Counted from the first letter of the stretch, positions 1-9,794 are shown. The stretch: DNA of 64,000 nt from Coprococcus phoceensis (GCF_900104635.1 NZ_FNWC01000007.1:2207421-2271420); one strand, 5' to 3'. Notes: generated from the letters alone by a model not told the origin. Made by a program: numbers and translations.

Positions 1-318
1 CGAGCTCCCCCCTGCAAGTCCTGCTGCCACCGGGATATGCTTGTCCAATGTAATATGGACACCATCCCGGATCTCAAACTCGTCCATCAGCATCTTTGCC
101 GCTTTATATGCAATATTCCCCTCATCATTCGGCAGAAAATACAAGTTGGATTCCAGCGTAATTCCCGGTGTCTCTGTTCGTTGTATCGTAATATTATCAT
201 ACAGATAAATTGTCTGCATCACCATGCGGACATCATGATACCCATTCTCTCTTCTTCCAAGTACATCCAGCCCCAGATTGATTTTTGCAAGAGCTTTTAG
301 CTGTTGTATATTCCCCAT
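1..318 (-). CDS. ispE: 4-diphosphocytidyl-2-C-methyl-D-erythritol kinase, N-terminal part (cut by window edge)
   Basis: The 106 codons on the minus strand begin MGNIQQLKALAKINLGLDVL and include NGYHDVRMVMQTI and PVAAGLAGGSS. The last is the glycine-rich ATP-binding loop of GHMP kinases, and the whole N-terminus is typical of IspE, which phosphorylates CDP-ME in the MEP isoprenoid pathway in the cytoplasm. The gene runs off the left edge of the window, so only about a third is present. An AGGAGA ribosome site precedes a GTG-ATG pair; I chose the ATG. It lies downstream of, and in the same direction as, the DUF3794/LysM gene, so the two are probably co-transcribed; a GC-rich hairpin (TCCCGG/CCGGGA, about 347-372) sits between them. 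Confidence 0.9.
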   Translation of the reverse strand, partial: MGNIQQLKALAKINLGLDVLGRRENGYHDVRMVMQTIYLYDNITIQRTETPGITLESNLYFLPNDEGNIAYKAAKMLMDEFEIRDGVHITLDKHIPVAAGLAGGSS

Positions 319-394
319 CACGTTCTCCTTTCACATCTCACTTCCCATCCCGGCAGAGTTTCCACCGGGACAGTGTTTTTTGTATACATAATAC

Positions 395-1954
395 CTATAG
401 TATACTCATATTTTCTTTGAAAATCAATATCCGGTCTCCCGGTTTTATCATTTCATCGGTCATCTCGTTCACTTCCATAATGCCTTCTTTTGTCGTGCTA
501 TAACGTTTTGCGAGTGTCCAAAGGTCATCTCCTTCTTTTACAATATAACCAACAATCCCCGGTCTCTTTTCCAGCTCTTCCATCGAAATTTTTTCCATTT
601 TCAAATCCGTGATGACATCAGCCTTCACTGATTTTCGCAAAAAACTGTGAAACGCAAGCACTGCTTTCACCTCCACACTGTCGCCTCCCATAAGAGAAAC
701 ACTCAGCTGCTCCAGTGCACTTGTAATGTCGCAGTGCATATCCATTTCCGATTCATTGCTCTCAACTAAATAAGAAAACGGAACCATTCCCTGCCACGTG
801 TCGAATGGAACTTCGTCGTCTGGCTTCACAAATAAAAAGCTGACATGGAGTACACCGTCAATCTGAACCCCTTCCTCAGTCACCTCTGTGCGGTCAATCT
901 GCACCCTTCCGCTGCTATGACAAATCTGTAGAATATCATCTTTTAACTCCGGCAAAGACAGCTGCTCTGCTATCTTACATTTCGAGTGATTCTGCATCAG
1001 CAGCTCTTCATAGGAAGCTTCTTTTGTCTCTAGTCTGCAATGTTGCTCCAAAGAATATACATCTTCCAAAAAATCTATGTTTTCTTCCTGATAAATGGCA
1101 ATTTTTAACTCTAACGTCCCCTCAATTCCAAGCGTGCGCATCTCTCCGTCTTCATCCATCCGGATATCCACGTTGATATCTTCCAGATTCGCGTTCAGAT
1201 GATGATACATCGCTTCATCGACTCCATAGCACTCCACTCTTCCCTCATACGGGATCGTCTGCCCAATCCAGTCTATTTTCCCATCCGGCGATTCATAGAA
1301 ACAAAATGCCAGCAGTTCTCCGGAAAGCAGCAATTCGTCCGCCCCAAGTTTCGTATCTAGTTTTCGGTTCGAAATATCTGTCCAAAGCACTGTCCCAATC
1401 GTCTCTTTCGTTCCCGGAAGCGTCAGTTCTTCTTTAATCCGGTATGTATCTTTCTTTGACGTATGAAGAGTTAAAAGTTCCATTGCTTTTTTCTTTTTAT
1501 AAAGTGGCATTTCACTTTCCACATCGACTGTAATGTCCTCATCAACCTGCATTTGAGGACTGATTAAAAGCTCAATCATTGCTTTGATATTCAATTTTCT
1601 CGAATGAATCATTGTTGCAGTAAAATCTACCCTTGTATTTTGAACAACAAATTCTCCGTCTGTCCCCTCATCCGCATACACCATCTCCTCAAACGGAATT
1701 TTTCCTTCCATGGATGTCAGTGACGGTTCTGCTCCTTCTGTCACATACAGTATCTGAAAATACAGTTTTCCCGTAACTCTGACGTAATTTTCCACCGGTC
1801 TTACATCCTCGATTTTCACCGTGCCCTCTCCCGCAACGACTCGCTGCACATCATTTTTTGTATCCGGCACATTAAAATCATCGTCTACCAGAAATTGATC
1901 CACCATTTTTTTGCCGACCTGATTTGCATGAATTTGTTTTTTTACTAATTCCAT
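395..1954 (-). CDS. DUF3794 and LysM domain protein, probable sporulation/spore-coat role
   Basis: This 519-residue protein has repeated DUF3794-type beta-rich segments through about residue 460 and a C-terminal LysM domain (about 465-515, GYIVKEGDDLWTLAKRYSTT ... IKPGDRILIF). No signal peptide or membrane segment is visible. Proteins of this architecture are found in spore-forming Clostridia, and the LysM suggests binding to peptidoglycan or spore cortex; the spore role is inference from family distribution. The start is supported by AAAGGAGAGAGGC just upstream. It is followed by ispE and preceded by a small lipoprotein gene on the same strand, so the three may form one transcription unit. 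Confidence 0.8.
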   Translation of the reverse strand: MELVKKQIHANQVGKKMVDQFLVDDDFNVPDTKNDVQRVVAGEGTVKIEDVRPVENYVRVTGKLYFQILYVTEGAEPSLTSMEGKIPFEEMVYADEGTDGEFVVQNTRVDFTATMIHSRKLNIKAMIELLISPQMQVDEDITVDVESEMPLYKKKKAMELLTLHTSKKDTYRIKEELTLPGTKETIGTVLWTDISNRKLDTKLGADELLLSGELLAFCFYESPDGKIDWIGQTIPYEGRVECYGVDEAMYHHLNANLEDINVDIRMDEDGEMRTLGIEGTLELKIAIYQEENIDFLEDVYSLEQHCRLETKEASYEELLMQNHSKCKIAEQLSLPELKDDILQICHSSGRVQIDRTEVTEEGVQIDGVLHVSFLFVKPDDEVPFDTWQGMVPFSYLVESNESEMDMHCDITSALEQLSVSLMGGDSVEVKAVLAFHSFLRKSVKADVITDLKMEKISMEELEKRPGIVGYIVKEGDDLWTLAKRYSTTKEGIMEVNEMTDEMIKPGDRILIFKENMSIL

Positions 1955-1966
1955 TGCCTCTCTCCT

Positions 1967-2380
1967 TTACTCAAACACCACATTTTTGTCGATAAATTGC
2001 ATTTTCACTGCCACATACGGAAATGTCTTTGCCTCCACAATTTTTTCTTCCTTTGACGGTCCGATCAGATTCGTATGTATATAAATGGCATTCTCTGTCT
2101 CATAACATTCTTTCACCTCAATGCTGTAACCGCTCGTCTTCTGTTCTCCATACCCCCGTGCAATATAGAGTGCATCTTTGTCCGCATACGTAATCTTAAA
2201 CGGTCCGGACTTTTTTTCTTCAATCTGTGTCAGAAACTCCTCCGGAATTTTTTCTTCTTCCAGTACAGTGATCTCTACATCTCTGATTTTTTCCGTATTC
2301 ATCTTCTTTACAGAACAGCCCTGACATAACATAAGCAGGCAGACACATAACATAACTGATGCTAATTTTCTCACATGCAT
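1967..2380 (-). CDS. Small lipoprotein, PrcB_C-like domain
   Basis: This 137-residue protein starts with a basic residue-led hydrophobic signal (MHVRKLASVMLCVCLLMLCQ) followed by a lipobox-like LCQGC, so Cys22 is probably lipidated and the mature part sits outside the membrane. The body contains GEQKTSGYSIEVKECYETEN and a closing PYVAVKMQF, which resemble the PrcB C-terminal domain seen in small Firmicutes lipoproteins. The function of this family is poorly defined. Only 12 bases separate it from the downstream DUF3794/LysM gene, suggesting co-expression. Confidence 0.65.
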   Translation of the reverse strand: MHVRKLASVMLCVCLLMLCQGCSVKKMNTEKIRDVEITVLEEEKIPEEFLTQIEEKKSGPFKITYADKDALYIARGYGEQKTSGYSIEVKECYETENAIYIHTNLIGPSKEEKIVEAKTFPYVAVKMQFIDKNVVFE

Positions 2381-2450
2381 CCCTCGTCTATCTTCTCCCT
2401 ATATACATACACCTGAACGTCTTCAAAAATGACTGTTTTTTTCAAAAATA

Positions 2451-2479
2451 TTGCCTTTATTTCTGCACTTTAGTATAAT
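2451..2479 (+). promoter_or_regulatory. Sigma-A-type promoter of malQ
   Basis: TTGCCT at 2451-2456, a 17-base spacer and a perfect TATAAT at 2474-2479 lie about 38 bases upstream of the malQ start codon. Sequence match only. Confidence 0.65.
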
Positions 2480-2516
2480 GAGAAAAACAGGAATCAATAA
2501 AAAAGGGGACATCACT

Positions 2517-4040
2517 ATGAATTTTGAAACTGCTGAAGTGACTTATGAAAAGCCACATCGTCTGTCCGGGATTTTGCTTCATCCCACATCTTGCCCATCT
2601 CCATATGGAATCGGAGATTTGGGACAGGATGCCTATGATTTTGTGGATTTTCTTGAAAAATCAGGACAACACCTATGGCAGATCCTCCCACTTACGCCGA
2701 CCGGTTTTGGGGATTCGCCGTATCAAAGCTTTTCAGCATTTGCAGGACAGCCGTTGCTGATCAGTCCTGCACATTTAAAAGAACTCGGACTCTTAGAGGA
2801 AGCAGAACTTTCCGACTGCCCGCGCGGAGACGGACACCATGTTGACTATGGGACGATCATCCCTTGGAAATTCAAGATTTTAGCATCTGCATTTTCACGT
2901 TTTCTCCATACCTCCGACAAGATGTTATTGGAAGAATACGATGCGTTTTATAATGCCAACCAGTTTTGGCTTGATGACTATGCACTTTTCATGGCTTGCA
3001 AAGCAATGCATGACGGAAAGGACTGGCTTTCCTGGGAAGAAGCATACCGCAGACCGACCGACAGTCTGAAGAAAGAACTGAAAAAGCAGCTTTCTAACGA
3101 GATACAATACCATTACTTTGTTCAATTTCTATTTTTTAAAGAATGGTATGCACTAAAAAAATATGCAAACGAAAAGGATATACAGATCATCGGCGACATC
3201 CCAATTTTTGTCTCTTTGGACAGCGCCGATGCCTGGGCAAATCAACATTTGTTCCAACTGGATTCAAAAGGTTATCCGACTTCAGTCGCCGGTGTCCCGC
3301 CGGATTATTTTTCGACAACCGGACAGCTTTGGGGCAATCCGCTCTACAACTGGGATGCCCATAAAAAAGAGGGCTACAAATGGTGGATTTCCAGAATCCG
3401 CAACCAACTGGATCTTTTAGATTACTTAAGAATCGATCATTTCCGTGGGTTTGAAGCTTATTGGGCAGTTCCCTTCGGAGAGGAGACCGCAATCAACGGT
3501 ACCTGGAAGCACGGCCCGAAAGAAGATCTCTTCCTCGCCATAGAAAAGGCGCTTGGAAAAAATCTTCCGATCATTGCCGAAGATCTTGGTGTCATCACAC
3601 CTGAAGTCGAAAAACTCCGTGATCAATTCCATTTTCCTGGTATGAAAGTCCTACAGTTTGCCTTCGAATCGACTGAGGAAAGTACATTTCTTCCTCATCA
3701 GTTCACTACAACAAACTGTGTGTGCTATACAGGGACACACGACAACGACACCAGCGCAGGCTGGTATCAGACTGCAAGCGAATATTCCAGAGACAAAGTC
3801 CGCCGCTATATGAACACGGACGCAAGCAGTATCCATTTTGACTTTATCCGCACCTGCCTTGGCTCGATTGCAGCTTATGCGGTCTTTCCATTACAAGATG
3901 TTCTCGGCGTTGGAAAAGAGGGTCGTATGAACTGTCCGGGTGTGGCAGATGGAAATTGGGCATGGCGTTACCAAAAAGAGGCGTTGTCGGACAGTCTCGC
4001 CGAAGCGCTTTGTTCTGTGACTCGTCTATATGGACGATAA
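2517..4040 (+). CDS. malQ: 4-alpha-glucanotransferase (amylomaltase, GH77)
   Basis: This is a full-length 507-residue GH77 enzyme that transfers maltooligosaccharide segments during maltose/starch/glycogen use in the cytoplasm. Typical segments are SGILLHPTSCPSPYGIGDLG at the N-terminus, QILPLTPTG, the catalytic-nucleophile region DYLRIDHFRGFEAYW (Asp in RIDHFRG), IAEDLG with the acid/base Glu, and TGTHDNDT. I took ATG 2517, preceded by AAAGGGGAC; the open frame extends 22 codons upstream, but that part overlaps the promoter. plsC follows 24 bases downstream on the same strand. Confidence 0.95.
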   Translation: MNFETAEVTYEKPHRLSGILLHPTSCPSPYGIGDLGQDAYDFVDFLEKSGQHLWQILPLTPTGFGDSPYQSFSAFAGQPLLISPAHLKELGLLEEAELSDCPRGDGHHVDYGTIIPWKFKILASAFSRFLHTSDKMLLEEYDAFYNANQFWLDDYALFMACKAMHDGKDWLSWEEAYRRPTDSLKKELKKQLSNEIQYHYFVQFLFFKEWYALKKYANEKDIQIIGDIPIFVSLDSADAWANQHLFQLDSKGYPTSVAGVPPDYFSTTGQLWGNPLYNWDAHKKEGYKWWISRIRNQLDLLDYLRIDHFRGFEAYWAVPFGEETAINGTWKHGPKEDLFLAIEKALGKNLPIIAEDLGVITPEVEKLRDQFHFPGMKVLQFAFESTEESTFLPHQFTTTNCVCYTGTHDNDTSAGWYQTASEYSRDKVRRYMNTDASSIHFDFIRTCLGSIAAYAVFPLQDVLGVGKEGRMNCPGVADGNWAWRYQKEALSDSLAEALCSVTRLYGR

Positions 4041-4064
4041 TTAATAGAAGGGAACTTAGATTTT

Positions 4065-4802
4065 ATGATACGTTTTATTTTTGTAGTAATTTTTCTGATT
4101 ACTTATCTGATTTTGTCCATTCCGGTCTTTTTCATAGAGTGGCTAATCGGAAAATGTAACCGAAATGCAAGAGATTACAGCTCACTTCGGATTGTGCAAT
4201 GGGGATTCAAAATAATTTTAAAGATTACCGGTGTGAAAGTGACGGTGATCGGGGAAGAGAATGTTCCTGATGAACCCGTTCTTTTTATCGGAAATCACAG
4301 AAGTTTTTTCGATATTCTGCTGACATACTCCCGCTGCAAACGTCTGACCGGTTATGTAGCAAAAGACTCTATGGAAAAGATTCCGCTCCTCTCAACCTGG
4401 ATGCGATATCTTTACTGCCTGTTTTTGAACCGTGAAAATCCAAAGGAAGGATTGAAGACGATTCTTCAGGCAATTGAGTATGTAAAAAAAGGAATCTCAA
4501 TCTGCATCTTCCCGGAGGGCACGCGAAACAAGGGCGAAGAATTAAGTATGCTGCCGTTTAAGGACGGCGCCTTAAAAATCTCCACGAAGACCGGATGCCC
4601 GATTGTTCCAATCAGTATGAACAATACCGCAGCCATCTTTGAAAACCAGTTTCCACGTATCAAGAAAACACACGTGGTCATTGAATATGGGGAACCAATC
4701 TATCCAAAAGAACTGGATAAAGAGACACAGAAGCATCTCGGTGCTTACTGTCAGAATATCATCCAAGAGACCATTCAAAAAAATGCAGCCTTGCTATCAT
4801 AG
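4065..4802 (+). CDS. plsC: 1-acyl-sn-glycerol-3-phosphate acyltransferase
   Basis: This 245-residue membrane-associated acyltransferase carries the HX4D motif (GNHRSFFD) and the substrate-binding FPEGTRNKGE motif. An N-terminal hydrophobic helix (about residues 1-23) anchors it. It acylates lysophosphatidic acid to phosphatidic acid in phospholipid synthesis. The start is preceded by GAAGGGAAC. A GC-rich stem-loop with a T run overlaps the stop codon, so transcription probably ends here. Confidence 0.9.
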   Translation: MIRFIFVVIFLITYLILSIPVFFIEWLIGKCNRNARDYSSLRIVQWGFKIILKITGVKVTVIGEENVPDEPVLFIGNHRSFFDILLTYSRCKRLTGYVAKDSMEKIPLLSTWMRYLYCLFLNRENPKEGLKTILQAIEYVKKGISICIFPEGTRNKGEELSMLPFKDGALKISTKTGCPIVPISMNNTAAIFENQFPRIKKTHVVIEYGEPIYPKELDKETQKHLGAYCQNIIQETIQKNAALLS

Positions 4803-4814
4803 GCTGCGTTTTTC
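4785..4814 (+). terminator. Intrinsic terminator after plsC
   Basis: GCAGCCT ... AGGCTGC (4785-4807) followed by GTTTTTCT. The stem overlaps the plsC stop codon. Confidence 0.75.
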
Positions 4815-4854
4815 TGTTCTGTCAGATCTTATGGCTCATATCATAAATTTTCTT

Positions 4855-4883
4855 TTTACATTGTCATACGCTAGTGATATAAT
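4855..4883 (+). promoter_or_regulatory. Sigma-A-type promoter of pncB operon
   Basis: TTTACA at 4855-4860, a 17-base spacer and TATAAT at 4878-4883, about 73 bases ahead of the pncB start. It may drive pncB-ddl-murF-HAD, which follow with short gaps. Confidence 0.65.
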
Positions 4884-4956
4884 AAAATAAGTATATCCTA
4901 AAAATCAGGTGTACAAAAAGAAATGCATGTATGCAGAAAATAAAGGAGCAAACAAG

Positions 4957-6411
4957 ATGAACAGCAGAAATCTTACCCTGTTAACAGATTTGTACGAGCT
5001 TACAATGATGCAAGGCTACTTTGAGCGTCAGGAAAATGAGACCGTTGTATTCGATGTCTTTTTCCGTTCGAATCCTTGTGGTTCTGGCTATTCTATTGCA
5101 GCCGGTCTGGAACAGGTAATTGACTATATTAAAGACTTGAACTTCTCATACGATGACGTCGATTATCTTCGAAATCTGAACATGTTCAGCGAAGATTTTC
5201 TTCATTATCTGAGTGGTTTTCACTTTAGCGGCGATATCTATGCAATTCCGGAAGGAACTGTTGTCTTTCCAAAAGAGCCGCTCTTGAAAGTTGTCGCACC
5301 GATCATGGAAGCACAGCTTGTGGAGACAGCCATCTTAAATATCATCAACCATCAGTCTCTCATTGCGACAAAGACAGCCAGAGTTGTCTTTGCTGCTGCA
5401 GGAGACGGTGTGATGGAATTCGGTCTGCGGCGGGCGCAAGGTCCTGACGCGGGACTCTACGGTGCAAGGGCCGCTATGATCGGCGGATGTATCGGCACAT
5501 CCAATGTTCTTGCCGGACAGATGTTTGACGTCCCGGTAAAAGGGACTCATGCACACAGCTGGATTATGAGTTTTGCAGATGAATACACTGCATTTAAGAC
5601 ATACGCAAAATTATATCCTGACGCATGCTGTCTGTTGGTTGACACATACGACACCTTAAAATCCGGTGTGCCAAATGCGATCAAAGTGTTCACCGAGATG
5701 CGTGAATCCGGAATTGAACTTCACAACTACGGAATCCGCCTCGACAGCGGTGACCTTGCATATCTTTCTAAAAAGGCACGTAAGATGTTAGACGAAGCCG
5801 GATTTGAAGATGCATTTATCTCCGCTTCCAACGATCTTGACGAATATTTGATCCACGACTTAAAGATCCAGGGTGCAGCTATCACCTCATGGGGAGTCGG
5901 AACAAATCTGATTACGTCCAAAGACTGTCCTTCCTTCGGAGGGGTATACAAACTTGCTGCAATCCAAAAAGAAGATGGAAAATTTCATTCCAAGATTAAA
6001 CTTTCTGAGAACACAGAAAAGATTACAAACCCTGGCAATAAGACCGTTTACCGTATCTATGACAAGGCGACCGGAAAGATGCGTGCAGATTTGATCTGCT
6101 TTGCAGACGAGACTTATGACACAGATGAAGATCTATTGTTATTTGATCCGACAGCCACCTGGAAAAAGACAAAATTTGCCGGCGGCTCTTACACTATGCG
6201 TGAGATTTTAAAACCGGTATTTATTAACGGCGCATGTGTATATGATTCTCCGTCTGTCATGGAGATTGCTGCCTACTGTGCAGAAGAAAAGAAAACACTT
6301 TGGGACGAGACAAAACGTCTCTTCAATCCACACAAAGTATATGTGGATCTGTCCCGCAAATTATATGATGAAAAACAGGCATTACTGAACCAGATGAGTA
6401 TTGCCGATTAG
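4957..6411 (+). CDS. pncB: Nicotinate phosphoribosyltransferase
   Basis: This 484-residue enzyme makes nicotinate mononucleotide from nicotinate and PRPP in the NAD salvage pathway. The start region RNLTLLTDLYELTMMQGYF, the segment FGLRRAQGPD, the GTHAHSW motif with the phosphorylated histidine region, and GIRLDSGDLAYLS all match PncB. The start at 4957 is preceded by AAAGGAGCAAACAAG; the frame is open for 16 more codons upstream, but without a ribosome site. ddl follows 25 bases later. Confidence 0.93.
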   Translation: MNSRNLTLLTDLYELTMMQGYFERQENETVVFDVFFRSNPCGSGYSIAAGLEQVIDYIKDLNFSYDDVDYLRNLNMFSEDFLHYLSGFHFSGDIYAIPEGTVVFPKEPLLKVVAPIMEAQLVETAILNIINHQSLIATKTARVVFAAAGDGVMEFGLRRAQGPDAGLYGARAAMIGGCIGTSNVLAGQMFDVPVKGTHAHSWIMSFADEYTAFKTYAKLYPDACCLLVDTYDTLKSGVPNAIKVFTEMRESGIELHNYGIRLDSGDLAYLSKKARKMLDEAGFEDAFISASNDLDEYLIHDLKIQGAAITSWGVGTNLITSKDCPSFGGVYKLAAIQKEDGKFHSKIKLSENTEKITNPGNKTVYRIYDKATGKMRADLICFADETYDTDEDLLLFDPTATWKKTKFAGGSYTMREILKPVFINGACVYDSPSVMEIAAYCAEEKKTLWDETKRLFNPHKVYVDLSRKLYDEKQALLNQMSIAD

Positions 6412-6436
6412 ACGATGATAAAGGAGTATAAACAGT

Positions 6437-7492
6437 ATGAAAATTGTAGTATTGGCAGGAGGGCTCAGCACAGAACGTGACGTTTCACTCACTTCCGGAG
6501 CCGGCATCTGCAGAACTTTGAGAGAAAACGGGCATCAGGCTTTTTTATTAGATGTATTTTTAGGATTTCCATATGATTCCGACAAATTAGAAGAAGTATT
6601 CACTCTTCCAAACGCAGGCTTGGAGATTGCAGACGGAATCAAAACAACAGAACCGGATCTTGCGGCAATCAAAGCGTCCCGTGAAGACCAGTCCGACTGC
6701 TTTTTGGGACCGAATGTCATCGATATCTGCCGCCTTGCAGATATTGTATTTATGGGGCTTCATGGTGATGTCGGAGAAAATGGAAAATTACAGGCAACAT
6801 TTGATATTCTCGGAATTAAATACACCGGTCCAAACTATCTCGGAAGTGCGCTTGCCATGGACAAAGGGGTTACAAAACAGATTTTCACGATGGCAGGCGT
6901 TCCGACACCGCTTGGAACCAATCTCACAAAAGACCGAAAAGATACAGCTCTTTCTGATCTTGGTCTTACTCTTCCGGTCGTTGTAAAACCGTGTTCCGGT
7001 GGTTCCAGCATCGGCGTATATATCGTCGATACGATGGACGCATACAAAGAAGCGGTTGAGAATTCCTTCCGCTATGAGGACGAGATTGTAATCGAGCCTT
7101 ACATCAAAGGACGTGAATTCGCAGTCGGCATCATCGACGGAAAAGCGCTTCCGGTAATTGAGATCATACCAAAAACCGGATTCTTTGATTACGCCAACAA
7201 ATATCAGGATGGATGCACAGAAGAAATCTGTCCTGCAAATATCGATGAAGAAGTGACAGAAAGAATGCAAAGAGCTGCAGAGCTCGCTTTCAAAGCACTG
7301 AAATTAGATATTTACTCACGCGCTGACTTTTTATTAGATGAGAACAACGACATTTACTGTCTCGAAGTAAACAGCCTCCCTGGTATGACCGCTGCCAGCC
7401 TTCTTCCGAAAGAGGCACGCGCTGCCGGAATCACATACGGAGACCTCTGTGAACTGATCATCCAAAAATCACTCGCGCGTTACAACGCATAG
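6437..7492 (+). CDS. ddl: D-alanine--D-alanine ligase
   Basis: This 351-residue ATP-grasp ligase joins two D-alanines for peptidoglycan precursors. Visible markers are the N-terminal VLAGGLSTERDVSLTSG, FMGLHGDVGENG, PVVVKPCSGGSSIGVY, and the metal-binding LEVNSLPGMTAASL. An AAAGGAGTATAAACAGT ribosome site fixes the start. murF follows within 15 bases, so D-Ala-D-Ala synthesis and its addition to the UDP-MurNAc-tripeptide are encoded side by side. Confidence 0.94.
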   Translation: MKIVVLAGGLSTERDVSLTSGAGICRTLRENGHQAFLLDVFLGFPYDSDKLEEVFTLPNAGLEIADGIKTTEPDLAAIKASREDQSDCFLGPNVIDICRLADIVFMGLHGDVGENGKLQATFDILGIKYTGPNYLGSALAMDKGVTKQIFTMAGVPTPLGTNLTKDRKDTALSDLGLTLPVVVKPCSGGSSIGVYIVDTMDAYKEAVENSFRYEDEIVIEPYIKGREFAVGIIDGKALPVIEIIPKTGFFDYANKYQDGCTEEICPANIDEEVTERMQRAAELAFKALKLDIYSRADFLLDENNDIYCLEVNSLPGMTAASLLPKEARAAGITYGDLCELIIQKSLARYNA

Positions 7493-7507
7493 ACGGAGGA
7501 ACAGACG

Positions 7508-8887
7508 ATGAAACATATGTCTTTACAGGAAATTACTGCTGCATGCCACGGACAATATTTTGGGGGCGAAGCAGTATCACATATCGAAGTGGCCGGTGTT
7601 GCCATCGACAGCCGAAAAATCGAAAAAGACTGGTTGTTTATTCCAATAAAAGGCGCACGAGTAGACGGACACTCTTTTATCCCACAGGTGATGGAAAAAG
7701 GTGCACTCTGCACACTTTCCGAAGTGGTCTTAGAGAATGTATCTCACCCATACATTCTTGTTGACTCCTGTGAGCAGGCGCTCAAAGATATTGCAGAACA
7801 TTACCGCAAGGCACTTGACATCAAAGTGGTCGGTATCACCGGAAGTGTCGGAAAGACAAGTACAAAAGAGATGATCGCCTCGGTTTTGGAGCAAAAATAT
7901 CATGTTCTTAAAACGGCTGGAAACTTTAACAACGAAATCGGGCTTCCGCTGACAATCTTCAATATTCGAGATGAACACGAGATTGCAGTGCTTGAGATGG
8001 GTATCAACCATTTCGGTGAGATGCACCGCCTTGCGAAAATGGCTCGCCCGGATATCTGCGTCATCACCAATATCGGACTCTGCCATCTGGAAAATCTCAT
8101 CGACCGAGACGGCATTTTGAAAGCAAAAACAGAGATGTTCGACTTTATGCAGCCTGACGCCAAGATCATCTTAAACGGCGATGATGACAAACTGATCACA
8201 GTCACAGATGTAAAAGGACAAACGCCAATGTTCTTTGGGTTATCCACAGAGCTTGACGCTTTTGCCGATAATATCCACACACACTCCCTAAAAGGGGTGT
8301 CTTGTACACTTCACCTTGGGGATAACTGCATCGACACAATGATTCCGATTCCGGGAAACCATATGGTGTACAACGCGCTGGCTGGCGCTTTGGTTGGACG
8401 TGAACTCGGGCTTACCGCTGAAGAGATCAAAAAAGGAATCGAAAGTCTGACTCCGGTATCCGGACGAAACAATATGATTCTTACGGATTCTCTTCTTATC
8501 ATCGATGACTGCTACAATGCCAATCCGGTGTCCACAAAGGCGTCCATCGACGTGCTCTCCGGAGCCGAGACCCGCAAAGTTGCCATTCTCGGAGATATGT
8601 TTGAGCTTGGCGAGGATGAAAAAGAGCTCCACCGCCAAGTCGGTGTACATGCATCCGAAAAAGGGATCGATCTTGTCATCTGTATCGGTGAACTATCAAA
8701 AGCAACCGCAGCCGGAGCAGAGGAACTCTCCGCCGGAAATCAAGTAGTTCATTTTGATACAAAAGCAGACTTTTTTACAAAGATGAACGAACTGTTACAC
8801 AAAGACGACACGATCCTTGTGAAAGCCTCACACGGAATGGAATTTCCTGAAATTGTGACACGCCTTCAGGAGCTTACGCTTAAATAA
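7508..8887 (+). CDS. murF: UDP-N-acetylmuramoyl-tripeptide--D-alanyl-D-alanine ligase
   Basis: This 459-residue Mur ligase carries the P-loop GITGSVGKTSTKEM, the central AGNFNNEIGLPLTIF segment and the C-terminal DDCYNANPVSTKASID that defines MurF. It attaches D-Ala-D-Ala to the UDP-MurNAc-tripeptide in the cytoplasm. It sits directly after ddl with a GGAGG-type ribosome site and is followed 27 bases later by a HAD hydrolase gene. Confidence 0.94.
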   Translation: MKHMSLQEITAACHGQYFGGEAVSHIEVAGVAIDSRKIEKDWLFIPIKGARVDGHSFIPQVMEKGALCTLSEVVLENVSHPYILVDSCEQALKDIAEHYRKALDIKVVGITGSVGKTSTKEMIASVLEQKYHVLKTAGNFNNEIGLPLTIFNIRDEHEIAVLEMGINHFGEMHRLAKMARPDICVITNIGLCHLENLIDRDGILKAKTEMFDFMQPDAKIILNGDDDKLITVTDVKGQTPMFFGLSTELDAFADNIHTHSLKGVSCTLHLGDNCIDTMIPIPGNHMVYNALAGALVGRELGLTAEEIKKGIESLTPVSGRNNMILTDSLLIIDDCYNANPVSTKASIDVLSGAETRKVAILGDMFELGEDEKELHRQVGVHASEKGIDLVICIGELSKATAAGAEELSAGNQVVHFDTKADFFTKMNELLHKDDTILVKASHGMEFPEIVTRLQELTLK

Positions 8888-8914
8888 TACACGGAACACA
8901 GAAAGGGCAAAACC

Positions 8915-9721
8915 ATGACCTATGATATACTTGTACTGGATTTGGACGGAACACTGACCAACTCCGAAAAGAAAATTACCCCTCCCACACGAGAGGCTCT
9001 TATCGAAATTCAGCAGAATGGGAAAAAGGTAGTTCTTGCCTCCGGCAGACCTACACCCGGCGTGGTATCGCTTGCCAAGGAGCTTCACCTCGGCGACTAC
9101 GGAAGCTATATTCTCTCATTCAATGGCGGGAAAATCATCAACTGCTCCACAGGAGAGGCGATTTACAACAAAATACTTCCGTCTGAGGTTACTTCTGCCG
9201 TCTATGAGATTGCAAGCCAATACGATGTGGATCTGCTCACCTATACAGAGCATGAAATACTCTCAGGTATCAAGCCGAATCAATATACTGAGCTGGAATC
9301 CAAGATCAACAACATGCCAATCGTGCGGGTTGAGAACTTCCCTGAAGCGGTTACCTTCCCGGTCAACAAATTTTTGATTACCGGAGAAGCTGCACTCACA
9401 GAAAAAATTGAGACGCTGTTAAAAGAGAAATTCCACAGTCTCTTGAACATTTACCGCTCAGAGCCATTTTTCCTGGAAGTGATGCCTCAAAATATTGACA
9501 AGGCACACTCCCTCCAGAAACTTCTGAACTATCTTGGGATGTCCGCTGATCAGATGATCTGCTGTGGCGACGGATTTAATGACCTCACTATGATTGAATA
9601 CGCAGGTCTTGGCGTTGCGATGGAAAACGCACAGCCTATCTTGAAAAAGACAGCAGATTATATTACGAAATCCAATGATGAAGATGGGGTGCTGCATGTC
9701 ATAAATGAGTTTATGAGATAA
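8915..9721 (+). CDS. HAD-superfamily Cof-type phosphatase
   Basis: This 268-residue protein has HAD motif I (VLDLDGTLTNS, with the nucleophilic and acid/base aspartates), motif II around VLASGRP and motif IV GDGFNDLTMIEYA, plus the C2B-type cap expected of Cof/YidA phosphatases. These enzymes dephosphorylate small metabolites such as sugar phosphates; the substrate here cannot be told. It is the last gene of the pncB-ddl-murF run and ends at a clear terminator. Confidence 0.85.
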   Translation: MTYDILVLDLDGTLTNSEKKITPPTREALIEIQQNGKKVVLASGRPTPGVVSLAKELHLGDYGSYILSFNGGKIINCSTGEAIYNKILPSEVTSAVYEIASQYDVDLLTYTEHEILSGIKPNQYTELESKINNMPIVRVENFPEAVTFPVNKFLITGEAALTEKIETLLKEKFHSLLNIYRSEPFFLEVMPQNIDKAHSLQKLLNYLGMSADQMICCGDGFNDLTMIEYAGLGVAMENAQPILKKTADYITKSNDEDGVLHVINEFMR

Positions 9722-9730
9722 TATAAGAGA

Positions 9731-9772
9731 AAACACCTGAATTACAAGTCACTGTAGTTCAGGTGTTTCTTT
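9731..9772. terminator. Bidirectional terminator between HAD gene and GH30 gene
   Basis: AAACACCTGAA ... TTCAGGTGTTT (9731-9768) forms an 11-bp stem with A/T-rich ends on both sides. It lies between convergent genes and can serve both. Confidence 0.75.
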
Positions 9773-9794
9773 GTACTGAAATATTATAACAACA

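Noticed and set aside
37..300. Plus-strand frame at the left edge
   Set aside because: It is the shadow of ispE, whose GHMP-kinase motifs are clear on the minus strand.
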